The translations under genes and the position numbers were made by a program. Positions 25,649-34,611 of a stretch of DNA of 64,000 nt are shown here, piece by piece; positions within the stretch are counted from its first letter, which is position 1; each line of letters opens with the position of its first letter. The notes beneath the pieces were generated by a model. That model had not been told where the DNA came from and ran no database searches. It was given only the letters and a program-made list of their open reading frames with translations. This stretch comes from Mesorhizobium sp. WSM3859 (lineage in GTDB: Bacteria; Pseudomonadota; Alphaproteobacteria; Rhizobiales; Rhizobiaceae), in contig NZ_NSGG01000014.1 in NCBI RefSeq assembly GCF_002295065.1, forward strand, positions 1 to 64,000. The letters are read 5' to 3'.

Positions 25649-27472
25649 TCAGGCGTTTCCGAACGCCGCCGCCCCATGATCCGCGCGGCCGACCAACTGC
25701 CGGAAGCCGGCGAACAGCTCGCGGCCGAAGCCGAACTCGTTGCCGATCAGGTCGGCATCCGCGGTGCGGCGCAGCGCGAACTCGGTTCCCAGCACCAGCA
25801 CCTCCAGCGTGCCGGCATCGGCGTCGAGGCGGATGACGTCACCGTCATGGATCCTGGCGATCGGACCGTCCTCGACCGCTTCCGGCGTCACGTGGATCGC
25901 CGCCGGCACCTTGCCGGAAGCGCCCGACATGCGCCCGTCGGTCACCAGCGCGACCCGCTGCCCACGATCCTGCAGGATGCCGAGCACTGTGGTCAGCTTG
26001 TGCAGTTCCGGCATGCCGTTGGCCTTCGGGCCCTGGAAGCGGATGACCGCGATGAAGTCGCCGGTCAGCGTCCCGGCCTTGAAGGCGTCGTTCAGGCCTT
26101 GCTGGCTGTCGAACACCTTTGCCGGCGCCTCGATGACACGCCGGTCGGGCTTGACGGCGGAAGTCTTGATCACGGCATGGCCGAGATTGCCGCCGAGCAC
26201 CTTCAGCCCGCCGGTCGGCTGGAACGCCTTCTTCGCTGGCGCCAGCACCTTTTCGTCGCCGCTGACGGCCGGTGCCGCTTCGCGCACCACGCTGCCGTCG
26301 TCGCCGAGCCGCGCCTCGACCGCGTAGGGCCGCAGGCCTTCGCCCCACACCGTCTGCACGTCATCATGCAGCAAGCCTTCGTCGAGCAGCTCGCGGATCA
26401 GGAAGCCGAGACCGCCGGCGGCATGGAAATGGTTCACATCGGCAAGCCCGTTCGGGTAGACACGCGCGAGCAGCGGCACGGCTTCCGACAGGTCGGAAAT
26501 ATCCTGCCATGTAAGCGCGATGCCGGCGGCGGCGGCCATGGCGATCAGGTGAATCGTATGGTTGGTCGAGCCGCCGGTGGCGTGCAGGCCGACCACGCCG
26601 TTGACGATCGAGCGCTCGTCGATCATGCGCCCGACCGGCGTGTAGGCATTGCCGAGCGCGGTGATCGCCAGCGCGCGCTTGGCCGCTTCTCTGGTCAGCG
26701 CGTCGCGCAGCGGCGTGCCTGGATTGACGAAGGAGGCGCCGGGGGTGTGCAGCCCCATGATCTCCATCAGCATCTGGTTGGAATTGGCGGTGCCGTAGAA
26801 GGTGCAGGTGCCCGGCCCGTGATAGGATTTGGACTCTGCTTCGAGCAGTTCGGCGCGGCCGACCTTGCCTTCGGCATAGAGCTGGCGGACCTTGGCCTTC
26901 TCGTCGTTCGCCAAGCCGGTCGTCATCGGTCCGGCGGGGATGAAGACCGCCGGCAGGTGCCCGAAGGTGAGCGCACCGATCACCAGCCCGGGCACGATCT
27001 TGTCGCAGACGCCGAGGAAGACGGCGGCGTCGAACATGTTGTGCGACAGGCCGATCGCCGCCGCCATGGCGATCACGTCGCGCGAGAACAGCGACAGCTC
27101 CATGCCGGGCTGGCCTTGCGTGACGCCGTCGCACATCGCCGGCACGCCGCCGGCGACTTGAGCGATGCCACCCGCCTCGCGCGCGGCTTCCTTGATAAGC
27201 GCCGGGAACGTCTCGAAGGGCTGATGCGCCGACAGCATGTCATTGTAGGAGGTGATGATGCCGAGGTTCGGCACCTGGTCGCCGCCGAGCGCGATCTTTT
27301 CCGACGGGCTGCACACGGCAAAACCGTGGGCGAGGTTGCCGCAGCCCAGCACCGCGCGGTTGGCGGTGCGGCTGGAGGCCTCCGCGATACGGCCGAGATA
27401 GGCTTCTCGCCCGGCTTTCGAACGTTGGCGGATGCGTTCCGTGATGGCTTCGATATCGCGTCTGGCTGTCAT
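25649..27472 (-). CDS. edd: 6-Phosphogluconate dehydratase
   Basis: A 607-residue Fe-S dehydratase of the IlvD/Edd family converting 6-phosphogluconate to 2-keto-3-deoxy-6-phosphogluconate, the key Entner-Doudoroff step. Cluster and active-site regions are visible: CDGVTQGQPGMELSLFSRD, VFLGVCDKIVPG and GTCTFYGTANSNQMLMEIMG. LVTDGRMSGASGKVPAAIHV near the C-terminus is diagnostic. The length matches Edd. It is the last gene of zwf-pgl-edd, 61 bases after pgl, and ends before a shared terminator. The eda aldolase is not in the window. Confidence 0.97.
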   Translation of the reverse strand: MTARRDIEAITERIRQRSKAGREAYLGRIAEASSRTANRAVLGCGNLAHGFAVCSPSEKIALGGDQVPNLGIITSYNDMLSAHQPFETFPALIKEAAREAGGIAQVAGGVPAMCDGVTQGQPGMELSLFSRDVIAMAAAIGLSHNMFDAAVFLGVCDKIVPGLVIGALTFGHLPAVFIPAGPMTTGLANDEKAKVRQLYAEGKVGRAELLEAESKSYHGPGTCTFYGTANSNQMLMEIMGLHTPGASFVNPGTPLRDALTREAAKRALAITALGNAYTPVGRMIDERSIVNGVVGLHATGGSTNHTIHLIAMAAAAGIALTWQDISDLSEAVPLLARVYPNGLADVNHFHAAGGLGFLIRELLDEGLLHDDVQTVWGEGLRPYAVEARLGDDGSVVREAAPAVSGDEKVLAPAKKAFQPTGGLKVLGGNLGHAVIKTSAVKPDRRVIEAPAKVFDSQQGLNDAFKAGTLTGDFIAVIRFQGPKANGMPELHKLTTVLGILQDRGQRVALVTDGRMSGASGKVPAAIHVTPEAVEDGPIARIHDGDVIRLDADAGTLEVLVLGTEFALRRTADADLIGNEFGFGRELFAGFRQLVGRADHGAAAFGNA

Positions 27473-27533
27473 GGTCCGTCCTTTCGAGCCCGGTAAGCGT
27501 CCTCCCCTGCCACCGGGCTGTCCTCATATGAAA

Positions 27534-28250
27534 TCAGGGTGCCCAGAACACCTCTATCCGTCTTGGCGCCGCTTCGAGCACGCTGCGGATCGGCTTTTTT
27601 GCGCCTGGACCCATCGCACCGTTGAACGCTGTGCGCTTGTCCTCGCCTTCGATGTGCAGCGCGACGAAGCCGGCGGCGACGATGCGTGCCATCGACAGCG
27701 TCAGCCGCGGCTCACCGCCGCTCGCCGCATGCACCGGCAGCACGATCCGCTGGGATGCCGGGTCGAGCAGCTCCTCGAGGTTACCAGCATCCGGAAAGAA
27801 CGAGGCCGTATGGCCATCGCCGCCCATCCCGAGGATCACCACGTCGAGCGGCCAGCGCAGCGACCGCAGCGCTTCGCTGTCCGCCGCCGCGGCGTCCTCG
27901 ATGCTTGCCGCCTCATGGTAGAGCGGCACGAAGCGCGCCGCCGCTGCCTTGCTCTGCAGCAGGTTCGCCGCCACCAGACCGGCATTCGATCGCGGCGAGG
28001 ATGGCGGCACGAAGCGCTCGTCGACCAGCGTCACGGTGACTTTGTCCCAGGCGATCGGCGTGGTCGACAGCGCGGCGAACAGCTTCGCCGGGGTGGTCCC
28101 GCCGGACACGGCGAGCAGCGCCGTGCCGCGTTCCGCAACGGCCCGGGTCAACCGGTCTGCGATCTCGCCGGCAAGCGCCGTCGCCAGGTCCTGGCGATCG
28201 GCAAAGCCGTTCCAGCCGTAGCTGACCTCGCTCAATTGCTCTCGTGCCAT
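27534..28250 (-). CDS. pgl: 6-Phosphogluconolactonase
   Basis: A 238-residue DevB/NagB-fold enzyme hydrolysing 6-phosphogluconolactone. Motifs include LLAVSGGTTPAKLFAALS, the VTVTLVDERFVPPSSPRSN segment and ILGMGGDGHTASFFPD, all standard for bacterial Pgl. It overlaps the end of zwf by 19 bases, so it is translated from the same message. The order zwf-pgl-edd matches the rhizobial operon feeding glucose-6-phosphate into the Entner-Doudoroff route. Confidence 0.96.
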   Translation of the reverse strand: MAREQLSEVSYGWNGFADRQDLATALAGEIADRLTRAVAERGTALLAVSGGTTPAKLFAALSTTPIAWDKVTVTLVDERFVPPSSPRSNAGLVAANLLQSKAAAARFVPLYHEAASIEDAAAADSEALRSLRWPLDVVILGMGGDGHTASFFPDAGNLEELLDPASQRIVLPVHAASGGEPRLTLSMARIVAAGFVALHIEGEDKRTAFNGAMGPGAKKPIRSVLEAAPRRIEVFWAP

Positions 28251-29701
28251 GTCCGTCCGTCACGTTCGATAAGCGCGATCGAGGCCGACGGCCCCCAGGT
28301 TCCGGCCGTATAGCCCTGGGCTTCCTGCCGGGCGCTTTCCCAGGCATTCTGGATCGGGTCGATCCATTTCCAGGCCGCCTCGACCTCGTCGCGGCGCATG
28401 AACAGCGTCTGGTTGCCGCGCACCACATCCATGATCAGCCGCTCATAGGCGTCCGGCGCGCGCGCGTCGAAGGACTGAGCGAAGCTCATATCGAGCGAGA
28501 TCTGGCGCAGGCGCATGCCGCCCGGGCCGGGATCCTTGATCATGATGTATTGTTTGACGCCTTCGTTCGGCTGCAGCCGGATCACCAACTGGTTGGCGAA
28601 GATCGGTCCGGCGCTGTCGCCGAAGATCGAATAGGGGATCGGCTTGAACTCGATGACGATTTCCGAGACGCGGGTGGCGAGCCGCTTGCCGGTCCTCAGA
28701 TAGAAGGGAACGCCGGCCCAGCGCCAGTTGCCGATCTCGGCCTTGACGGCGACGAAAGTCTCGGTGTTGCTGTCCTTGCCGAGTTCCTCGACATAGCCCT
28801 TGACGGGACCGCCCGCAGAGGCGCCGGCGCGGTACTGGCCGCGCACCGTATGCTTGGGCGCCTCGTTGCCGTTGATGCGCTTCAACGCCCGCAGCACCTT
28901 CAGCTTCTCGTCGCGCACCGCATCGGCGTCCATGGACGACGGCGTTTCCATGGCGACGAGACAAAGCAGCTGCAGAATATGGTTCTGCACCATGTCGCGC
29001 AGCGCGCCGGCCTTGTCGTAATAGGTAACGCGGTCTTCGAGGCCGACGGTCTCGGCCACAGTGATCTGAACATGGTCGATATGCGCCGAATTCCACAGCG
29101 GCTCATAGAGCGCATTGGCAAAGCGCAGCGCCATCAGGTTCTGCACCGTTTCCTTGCCGAGATAGTGGTCGATGCGGAAGATCTGGCTTTCGTGGAAATC
29201 GTCGCCCACGGCGTCGTTCAGCGCGCGTGCCGAGCTGAGGTCGCGGCCGATCGGCTTTTCCAGCACGATGCGCGAATTCGGCGTGATCAGCTTGTTCTGC
29301 TTGAGCTGATGCGAGATATCGCCGAACAGCGCCGGCGCCACCGCGAGGTAGAAGGCGCGGATACGGTCGCTGTCGCCGATCGCCTTCTTGAGTTCGTCGA
29401 AGCCGGCGCCTGTGGTCGCGTCAGCCGACACGTACGAAAGCCGCGCCAAGAAAGTCTCAAGCTCCTTGGCATCGACATCGGCCGGTTTCACGTGCTCGGA
29501 TATCGCCTTCTTGGCGAAGGCCTGGAATTCGGCGTCGCTCATCTTCGCGCGCGAGGTGCCGATGATGCGCGTCGGCTCGGAGAACTGATGGTCGCGCTGG
29601 CGATAATAGAGCGAAGGCAGGAGCTTGCGTTCCGACAGGTCGCCGGTGCCGCCGAAGATGATGAAGTCGAAGGGATCGACAGGAATGATCTGGCTGGTCA
29701 T
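28232..29701 (-). CDS. zwf: Glucose-6-phosphate 1-dehydrogenase
   Basis: A 489-residue enzyme oxidising glucose-6-phosphate with NAD(P)+. The nucleotide site is IIFGGTGDLSERKLLPSL and the active-site signature is RIDHYLGKETVQN. ATG 29701 gives the usual length; the frame continues upstream to 29863 without a better start. It is the first gene of zwf-pgl-edd. The operon promoter should lie in the 308-base region shared with the divergent SDR gene at 30010. Confidence 0.97.
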   Translation of the reverse strand: MTSQIIPVDPFDFIIFGGTGDLSERKLLPSLYYRQRDHQFSEPTRIIGTSRAKMSDAEFQAFAKKAISEHVKPADVDAKELETFLARLSYVSADATTGAGFDELKKAIGDSDRIRAFYLAVAPALFGDISHQLKQNKLITPNSRIVLEKPIGRDLSSARALNDAVGDDFHESQIFRIDHYLGKETVQNLMALRFANALYEPLWNSAHIDHVQITVAETVGLEDRVTYYDKAGALRDMVQNHILQLLCLVAMETPSSMDADAVRDEKLKVLRALKRINGNEAPKHTVRGQYRAGASAGGPVKGYVEELGKDSNTETFVAVKAEIGNWRWAGVPFYLRTGKRLATRVSEIVIEFKPIPYSIFGDSAGPIFANQLVIRLQPNEGVKQYIMIKDPGPGGMRLRQISLDMSFAQSFDARAPDAYERLIMDVVRGNQTLFMRRDEVEAAWKWIDPIQNAWESARQEAQGYTAGTWGPSASIALIERDGRTWHESN

Positions 29702-30009
29702 GGTCAGTCCGATTTGATGCCTGATACCGGCAGCATGGCTGGTATATTCTAATCGATTTAAATTTTCCAGTGCCATGGTGTCACAGGCAGGACCAATCGC
29801 TTGCACTTGCATCGGCCCACATGATTCCCGACACTCGCGCGCTGCCGGCAAGCTTGTCGGCAAGCCATGGCTTCCGGCAGCGTTCGCACCTGCACCATAG
29901 AACGCGAATGTGACGAAAGCTAAGGGAGATATTGCCGGGCCTGGGGCGGGCGGACGGCAGGTGGAAAAGTCACGTCAAAAACTGCGGAAATCCAATGAGC
30001 GGGAAGGCC
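29702..30009. other. Divergent promoter region of zwf and an SDR gene
   Basis: This 308-base interval separates divergent genes. A short AT-rich patch at 29738-29770 (containing TATATTCTAATCGATTTAAATTTT) is the likeliest place for the zwf promoter, but no -35/-10 pair could be fixed. A GGGAAGG ribosome site lies at the right end for the SDR gene. No RNA gene or repeat was noticed. Confidence 0.4.
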
Positions 30010-30756
30010 ATGCGTCTGGAAAACAAGGTCGCCATCATCACCGGTGCCGCGTCGGGCTTCGGCGCGGGCATGGCGAAGCGCTTTGCCGAAGAGGGCGCGC
30101 GCGTAGTCGTCGCGGATATCAACGCCAAGGGCGCCGAGCGGGTGGCCGACGAGATCGGCAACAAGGCTATCTGGACCCAGACGGACGTGTCCCTGCGCTC
30201 CGAATTCGACGAGATGATCTACGCCGCCAAGAGCGCGTTCGGCCGCATCGACATCATGGTCAACAATGCCGGCTTCACCCACCGCAACGGCGATATGCTC
30301 GGCGTCGATGAGGAAACCTTCGACCTGATCACCGCGGTCAACATGAAGGCGATCTACCATGCGGCGCTCGCCGTCGTGCCGATCATGGACCGGCAGGGCG
30401 GCGGCGTCATCCTGACCACGGCCTCGACGGCCGGGCTTCGGCCGCGGCCGGGACTGACCTGGTACAATGCTTCCAAGGGCTGGGCAATCACCGCCACCAA
30501 GTCGATGGCCATCGAGCTGGCGCCGAAGAACATCCGCGTCAACTGCCTTTGCCCGGTTGCCGGAGAGACCGGCATGCTGGAGAAATTCATGGGCGCCGAC
30601 ACGCCTGAAATCCGCGAAAAATTCCGCGCCTCGATCCCGCTCGGCCGGCTTTCGACTCCGCTCGACATCGCCAATGCGGCGCTGTGGCTGGCCTCGGACG
30701 AAGCGGCCTTCATAACCGGCGTGGCGCTGGAGGTCGACGGCGGGCGCTGTATCTAA
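30010..30756 (+). CDS. Short-chain dehydrogenase/reductase, FabG-like
   Basis: A 248-residue classical SDR. It begins MRLENKVAIITGAASGFGAG with the TGxxxGxG cofactor motif, and an aspartate at the end of the second strand (VVVADINAKG) suggests NAD preference. NNAG is followed by the catalytic Ser in TTASTAGLR and YNASKG for YxxxK. ATG 30010 is preferred because homologues usually start MRLENK and GGGAAGG precedes it; an upstream ATG at 29995 is possible. The substrate is not predictable. The Mur-ligase-like gene starts 75 bases downstream on the same strand. Confidence 0.85.
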   Translation: MRLENKVAIITGAASGFGAGMAKRFAEEGARVVVADINAKGAERVADEIGNKAIWTQTDVSLRSEFDEMIYAAKSAFGRIDIMVNNAGFTHRNGDMLGVDEETFDLITAVNMKAIYHAALAVVPIMDRQGGGVILTTASTAGLRPRPGLTWYNASKGWAITATKSMAIELAPKNIRVNCLCPVAGETGMLEKFMGADTPEIREKFRASIPLGRLSTPLDIANAALWLASDEAAFITGVALEVDGGRCI

Positions 30757-30831
30757 GTAATGGACGTGCGGCCCGTGTTTGACTCGACGATCCGGCGAAA
30801 GGCATAACGGTGCCTGGACGAGGCGGGTGCC

Positions 30832-32127
30832 ATGAATGCCGGACTGCGAAAAATTCGCGAGGATCTGGGGCAGCGCCTCAAAATCTACCGGGCGAAGCGT
30901 GCGCGAGCGCGAAGCAAGGCCACTTTCATTGGCGTAACCGGCAGCTCCGGGAAATCGACTGCGGCTAGCCTGCTCGGACACATCCTGGGCGGCCACCGGC
31001 GGGTCTATACCCGGGTCCTGGCCAATACGATAAAGTCGTTGGTCAGCACGCTTTACAAGCGCATGAACAAGGGTGGCGAGGTCGACTACGTCGTCTTCGA
31101 GGCCGGCGCTTTCGGCGTCGATACGATCAGGCCCATGGCGCAGATGCTGAAGCCGCATGTGGCCGTCGTGACGATGGTGCGGCTCGAGCATTTTTCCAGC
31201 TTCAAGACGCTGGAGAACGTCGCTCGCGAAAAACGCGCACTGGTCGAGGAGCTGGAACTTGGCGGCCTGGGGGTACTCAACGCCGACGATCCCAATGTAT
31301 TGGCCATGGCATCCGGCGATACGCATCGCTTCGTGACGTTCGGCGAGTCGGAAACGGCCGACTATCGCGTCGCCGATATCAACGCCGCCTATCCGCGCAC
31401 GCTCGGCTTCACGCTTCATTGGCGGGGCGGAACGCTGAAGCTCGAGACACCATTTCCGGGCGAGCATTTCTGGCTGCCGACGGCTGCCGCGGCCGCGACC
31501 GCGCTCGAGCTTGGCGCGCCCGCGCGAATGGTGGAGGAAAGGATCGCGACATTCGTGCCGTTGGCGAACCGCTGCCACGTTGTGGTCGTCGACGGAGGAC
31601 CGCATTTCGTCGTAGACACCGCCAAAGCGCCGTGGCATTCGCTGCCCCTCGCTTTCGACATGGTGGCGAAATCAGGGGCCGGGGGAAAGCGGATCGTGCT
31701 CGGCCAGCTATCCGACTTTGCCGGTTCAAACGCAAAATATGCGCGCGCCTATGAAAGTGCGCGCGAGATTGCCGACCAGGTGATCTATGTCGGGGAGCAT
31801 GCCCATCGCTCGAAAGCCAGCAAGGCCGATCGTGACAGCGGCCGGTTCGTCGAACTGCGCACGCCGAAAGAGGCTTCAGATCATCTCAGGCGCACGGCGG
31901 CGCCAGGCGAACTCATCCTGCTCAAGAGTTCTTCCAGTCTCCACCTGGAACGTTTGGCGCTCGCCTGGACACATGATGTCAAATGCTGGATCCCCGCTTG
32001 CGGAAAGAAGGAAGGTTGCCAGGATTGCGGCCTTTTCGAAGTGCCGTTCGAGGAGCACCGGGATTTCGTCAAAAAGCGCAGGAATGATCGCCGGCGACAG
32101 CGCCTGCGTCGCCTCTTCGGCGGCTGA
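30832..32127 (+). CDS. Stand-alone Mur-ligase-like ATPase with four C-terminal cysteines
   Basis: A 431-residue protein. It starts almost directly with the Mur ligase central domain: P-loop GVTGSSGKST at residues 34-43, then YVVFEAGAFGVDTI, VVTMVRLEHFSSF and GLGVLNADDPNV, which match Mur ligase ATP and Mg sites. It lacks the N-terminal UDP-binding domain of MurC-F. The C-terminal domain has VVVVDGGPHFVVDTAKAP, like the ligase peptide-binding domain. It ends with cysteines 385, 390, 396 and 399 (C-x4-C-x5-C-x2-C) in CWIPACGKKEGCQDCG, likely a metal site, and a very basic tail. It is not one of the cell-wall genes: no dcw neighbours are present. It probably ligates an amino acid or amine to an unknown carrier. 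MurT also combines this fold with cysteines, but no GatD partner is seen. Confidence 0.75.
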   Translation: MNAGLRKIREDLGQRLKIYRAKRARARSKATFIGVTGSSGKSTAASLLGHILGGHRRVYTRVLANTIKSLVSTLYKRMNKGGEVDYVVFEAGAFGVDTIRPMAQMLKPHVAVVTMVRLEHFSSFKTLENVAREKRALVEELELGGLGVLNADDPNVLAMASGDTHRFVTFGESETADYRVADINAAYPRTLGFTLHWRGGTLKLETPFPGEHFWLPTAAAAATALELGAPARMVEERIATFVPLANRCHVVVVDGGPHFVVDTAKAPWHSLPLAFDMVAKSGAGGKRIVLGQLSDFAGSNAKYARAYESAREIADQVIYVGEHAHRSKASKADRDSGRFVELRTPKEASDHLRRTAAPGELILLKSSSSLHLERLALAWTHDVKCWIPACGKKEGCQDCGLFEVPFEEHRDFVKKRRNDRRRQRLRRLFGG

Positions 32128-32168
32128 CGGCATCGCGGTTCGGACGCGGCGGCGCCGGCACAACGGCC

Positions 32169-33059
32169 TCACGCGCCCGTCTTGACGTAGCTCTTGTAGA
32201 CCCAGCCGTGCTTGCCGTTATAGACGATCTCGCACCACTTCTTGCAGTTCATCACCTGCACCGAGGCCTTGGCGGGCACGGTGACGATCGCGGCAGCGCC
32301 CTTCTTCGGTGCGGAGCGCATGGTGACGGCCCTCAAGATGCGTCCGTTAGCGGCCGCGCCGACTTTCTGAGGTTCCGGTTTGGGCTGCGCCGCGTTGTCC
32401 GTTGCTGCCGGATCGGCATCGGGAGCCTGCGGCTTGGCCTCGGGAATGGCGGCGGTCTGGGCGCCGTCCATCTTGTCGTCGGGCGTCTTCGCGGCTGTCT
32501 CGCCCGCCGGGGCGGGTGCGGCAACCTGCGACAGCGCGTCCGAGGCGTCGTTCTCCGCGGCCGGTTCGGCGAAGGCTGTGTCGGTTGATTGCGCAGCGCT
32601 CGGCTCGGTGGCCTGCGTCGAAGGAACTGGCTTATCCGCTGCCTGCTCCGATGGGGATTTGGAGTCGGAAGCGGTCCAGCGGGGGTTGTTCGACGACAGT
32701 GCCGGAATGCTGGCTACGCGGGCCGTCGTCGGCGTAACGGCATCCGCCTTGCTCGCGGCCTGCGGTGCGGCTGCTGCGACGCTGACCGCGGCGGCGGCCG
32801 GAGCGATCTTCGTCGTCTTCACCGGGATCGTCGGCACGGTCTGCTCGGCGCCGGCCGCGGCAACCTGCCGGCCGCTGCCCGGAATGCACAACCAGAGCGC
32901 CACCGCGGCCACGCCAAGCAGCGCGACCGTGCCCACCGCTGCAATGACCAGATGCGCGTTCGACTGCACCTTCTGCCGGAAGGATGGCCGTACGTTATAG
33001 CCGAACTGCATTGTGAAGCGCTGCCGTTGCGGCGCGCCGAAACTGAAGGGCTCGTTCAC
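32169..33059 (-). CDS. Membrane-anchored bacterial SH3 domain protein
   Basis: A 296-residue protein starting at GTG 33059 with GGAGGTGG five bases upstream. One membrane segment lies at about residues 36-58 (HLVIAAVGTVALLGVAAVAL). It is followed by a long Ala/Pro/Glu-rich periplasmic linker (about 60-225). The C-terminal 65 residues form an SH3b domain: ILRAVTMRSAPKKGAAAIV, VMNCKKWCEIVYNGKHGWVY. SH3b domains bind peptidoglycan or proline-rich peptides. It converges with the Mur-ligase-like gene with a 41-base gap. A cell-envelope role is likely; the partner is unknown. Confidence 0.82.
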   Translation of the reverse strand: MNEPFSFGAPQRQRFTMQFGYNVRPSFRQKVQSNAHLVIAAVGTVALLGVAAVALWLCIPGSGRQVAAAGAEQTVPTIPVKTTKIAPAAAAVSVAAAAPQAASKADAVTPTTARVASIPALSSNNPRWTASDSKSPSEQAADKPVPSTQATEPSAAQSTDTAFAEPAAENDASDALSQVAAPAPAGETAAKTPDDKMDGAQTAAIPEAKPQAPDADPAATDNAAQPKPEPQKVGAAANGRILRAVTMRSAPKKGAAAIVTVPAKASVQVMNCKKWCEIVYNGKHGWVYKSYVKTGA

Positions 33060-33180
33060 TCAAACCACCTCCAACACGCGGGCCGACGTTCTTTCGATCA
33101 TTGCCATAAGGATTGGCATCGATCGGCATCGGTCCCGAAAATCATTGCGGACAAGGCCCGCGAAATCCCCCGATTTTCGC

Positions 33181-33211
33181 CCATAATTGCATCTTTTACT
33201 GCTGATTATGG
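33181..33211. promoter_or_regulatory. Inverted repeat CCATAAT-N17-ATTATGG upstream of the SH3 gene
   Basis: Seven-base perfect arms at 33181-33187 and 33205-33211, about 120 bases before the GTG start of the SH3 protein. The spacing of 24 bases between arm starts fits a dimeric regulator binding on one helix face or a promoter-spanning site. No regulator is assigned. Confidence 0.35.
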
Positions 33212-33318
33212 CATGAGTGAGCCAAATTGCGAAATTCTCGCCGTCCGTTAAGGCTTCCACAACCTGCCGCGTGGAAGCCGTCAGCGTCGATTCGGCGGCT
33301 TCGGCTGGGGAGATAGCT

Positions 33319-34605
33319 TCAAATCCTGTCGCGCACAGCAAACCAGTTGAGGGCGAGAAACAAGAGCGGCGCGCGAAATCGCCGGCCGCCCGGGAAGGCG
33401 GGGATTTTCAAATCCTCAATCAGTTTCAGCCGATCGCGATTGCCGGCAATGGTCTCGGCATAGAGCTTGCCGAAGAAGTTCGACAGCATGACGCCGTGGC
33501 CGGAATAGCCGCCGATCGAAATCACATTCGGCATCACTTCGCGCACGAACGGCTTTCTCGGCATCGTGATGCCGACATAGCCGCCCCAGCCATGCGTGAT
33601 CTCGACATCCTTGAGGTCCGGGTAGAGCTCGGCGATCTGCCTGCGGATGTGAATATGGATGTCCTTCGGATCGTTGACGGCATAGACCTCGCGGCCGCCG
33701 AACAACAACCGGCCGTCTTTCGACTTGCGGAAATAGCGTACCACGAAACGGGAATCGTCGACGGACTCGCCGCCCGGTAGCACTTTGGTAGCAGCGTCGA
33801 GCGGCACGGTCGCGCCGATGAAAGAGCCGATCGGCATGATATGCGCCGCGCTTACCGGCTCAAGATTGCCGCCATAGGCATTGACCCCGATCAGGCATTT
33901 GTCGGCGGTGATCGTGCCCTTGGACGTCGTGACCCTCACCTTGCCGCCATTGGAAATGATGCCGGTGGACGGCGTCTGCTCGAAGAGATGCGCGCCCGCG
34001 GCCGCCGCCACTTTCGCCGTGCCGATCACCAGCTTCAGCGGATGGATGTGACCGGTGCCGATGTCGCGGGTGCCGCCGAAGTAGCGCGACGAGCCCAACC
34101 GCTGCGCCGTCTCCGTCTTGTCCATGAAGCTGACGCGCGGATAGCCGAAGCGGCTTGCCATGATCTCGGCGTGGCGCTTGTAGTCGTCGACGTAACGCTT
34201 CTTGTGCGCCACCGAAAGCTGGCCCGGCATATAGTCGATGTCGATCGCGTTGGTCGCCGCGAAATCCAGCAGATGCGCCTTGGCTTCCTCGGCCATCTCG
34301 AACAACGCCTTGGCGCGCGAAAGGCCATATTCGGCCTCCAGTTCCTCGGCCCATGCGCGCTGCCCGGTGCCAAGCTGGCCGCCATTGCGTCCCGATGCGC
34401 CGTCGCCGAAGCGATAGGCCTCGATCAGCACGACATTCGCGCCAGCTTTGGCGAGGTGCGCGGCTGCCGACAAGCCAGTGAAACCGCCGCCGACGATGAC
34501 GACGTCGCAGGTCCGGTCGCCGTCGAGCGAAGCATATTCGGGTCGAGGACCGGCGGTGTCCTCATACCATGAGCGCCCGGGGGAAATCGGGGATTGATAG
34601 GTCAT
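33319..34605 (-). CDS. puuB: Gamma-glutamylputrescine oxidase-like FAD oxidoreductase
   Basis: A 428-residue DAO-family flavoenzyme. The FAD site is VVIVGGGFTGLSAAAHLA, then GRNGGQLGTGQR and GGYSGHGVMLSNFFG near the C-terminus, as in PuuB. PuuB oxidises gamma-glutamylputrescine to gamma-glutamyl-aminobutyraldehyde. It starts 6 bases after the glutamine-synthetase-like gene on the same strand, so the two form an operon whose products act in sequence. The neighbouring puuA and the putrescine importer 7 kb away support the name over the many other DAO oxidases. Confidence 0.9.
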   Translation of the reverse strand: MTYQSPISPGRSWYEDTAGPRPEYASLDGDRTCDVVIVGGGFTGLSAAAHLAKAGANVVLIEAYRFGDGASGRNGGQLGTGQRAWAEELEAEYGLSRAKALFEMAEEAKAHLLDFAATNAIDIDYMPGQLSVAHKKRYVDDYKRHAEIMASRFGYPRVSFMDKTETAQRLGSSRYFGGTRDIGTGHIHPLKLVIGTAKVAAAAGAHLFEQTPSTGIISNGGKVRVTTSKGTITADKCLIGVNAYGGNLEPVSAAHIMPIGSFIGATVPLDAATKVLPGGESVDDSRFVVRYFRKSKDGRLLFGGREVYAVNDPKDIHIHIRRQIAELYPDLKDVEITHGWGGYVGITMPRKPFVREVMPNVISIGGYSGHGVMLSNFFGKLYAETIAGNRDRLKLIEDLKIPAFPGGRRFRAPLLFLALNWFAVRDRI

Positions 34606-34611
34606 GATCGA

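Noticed and set aside
25637..27496. Plus-strand frame of 619 codons across edd
   Set aside because: Edd on the minus strand is unmistakable; this is antisense shadow.
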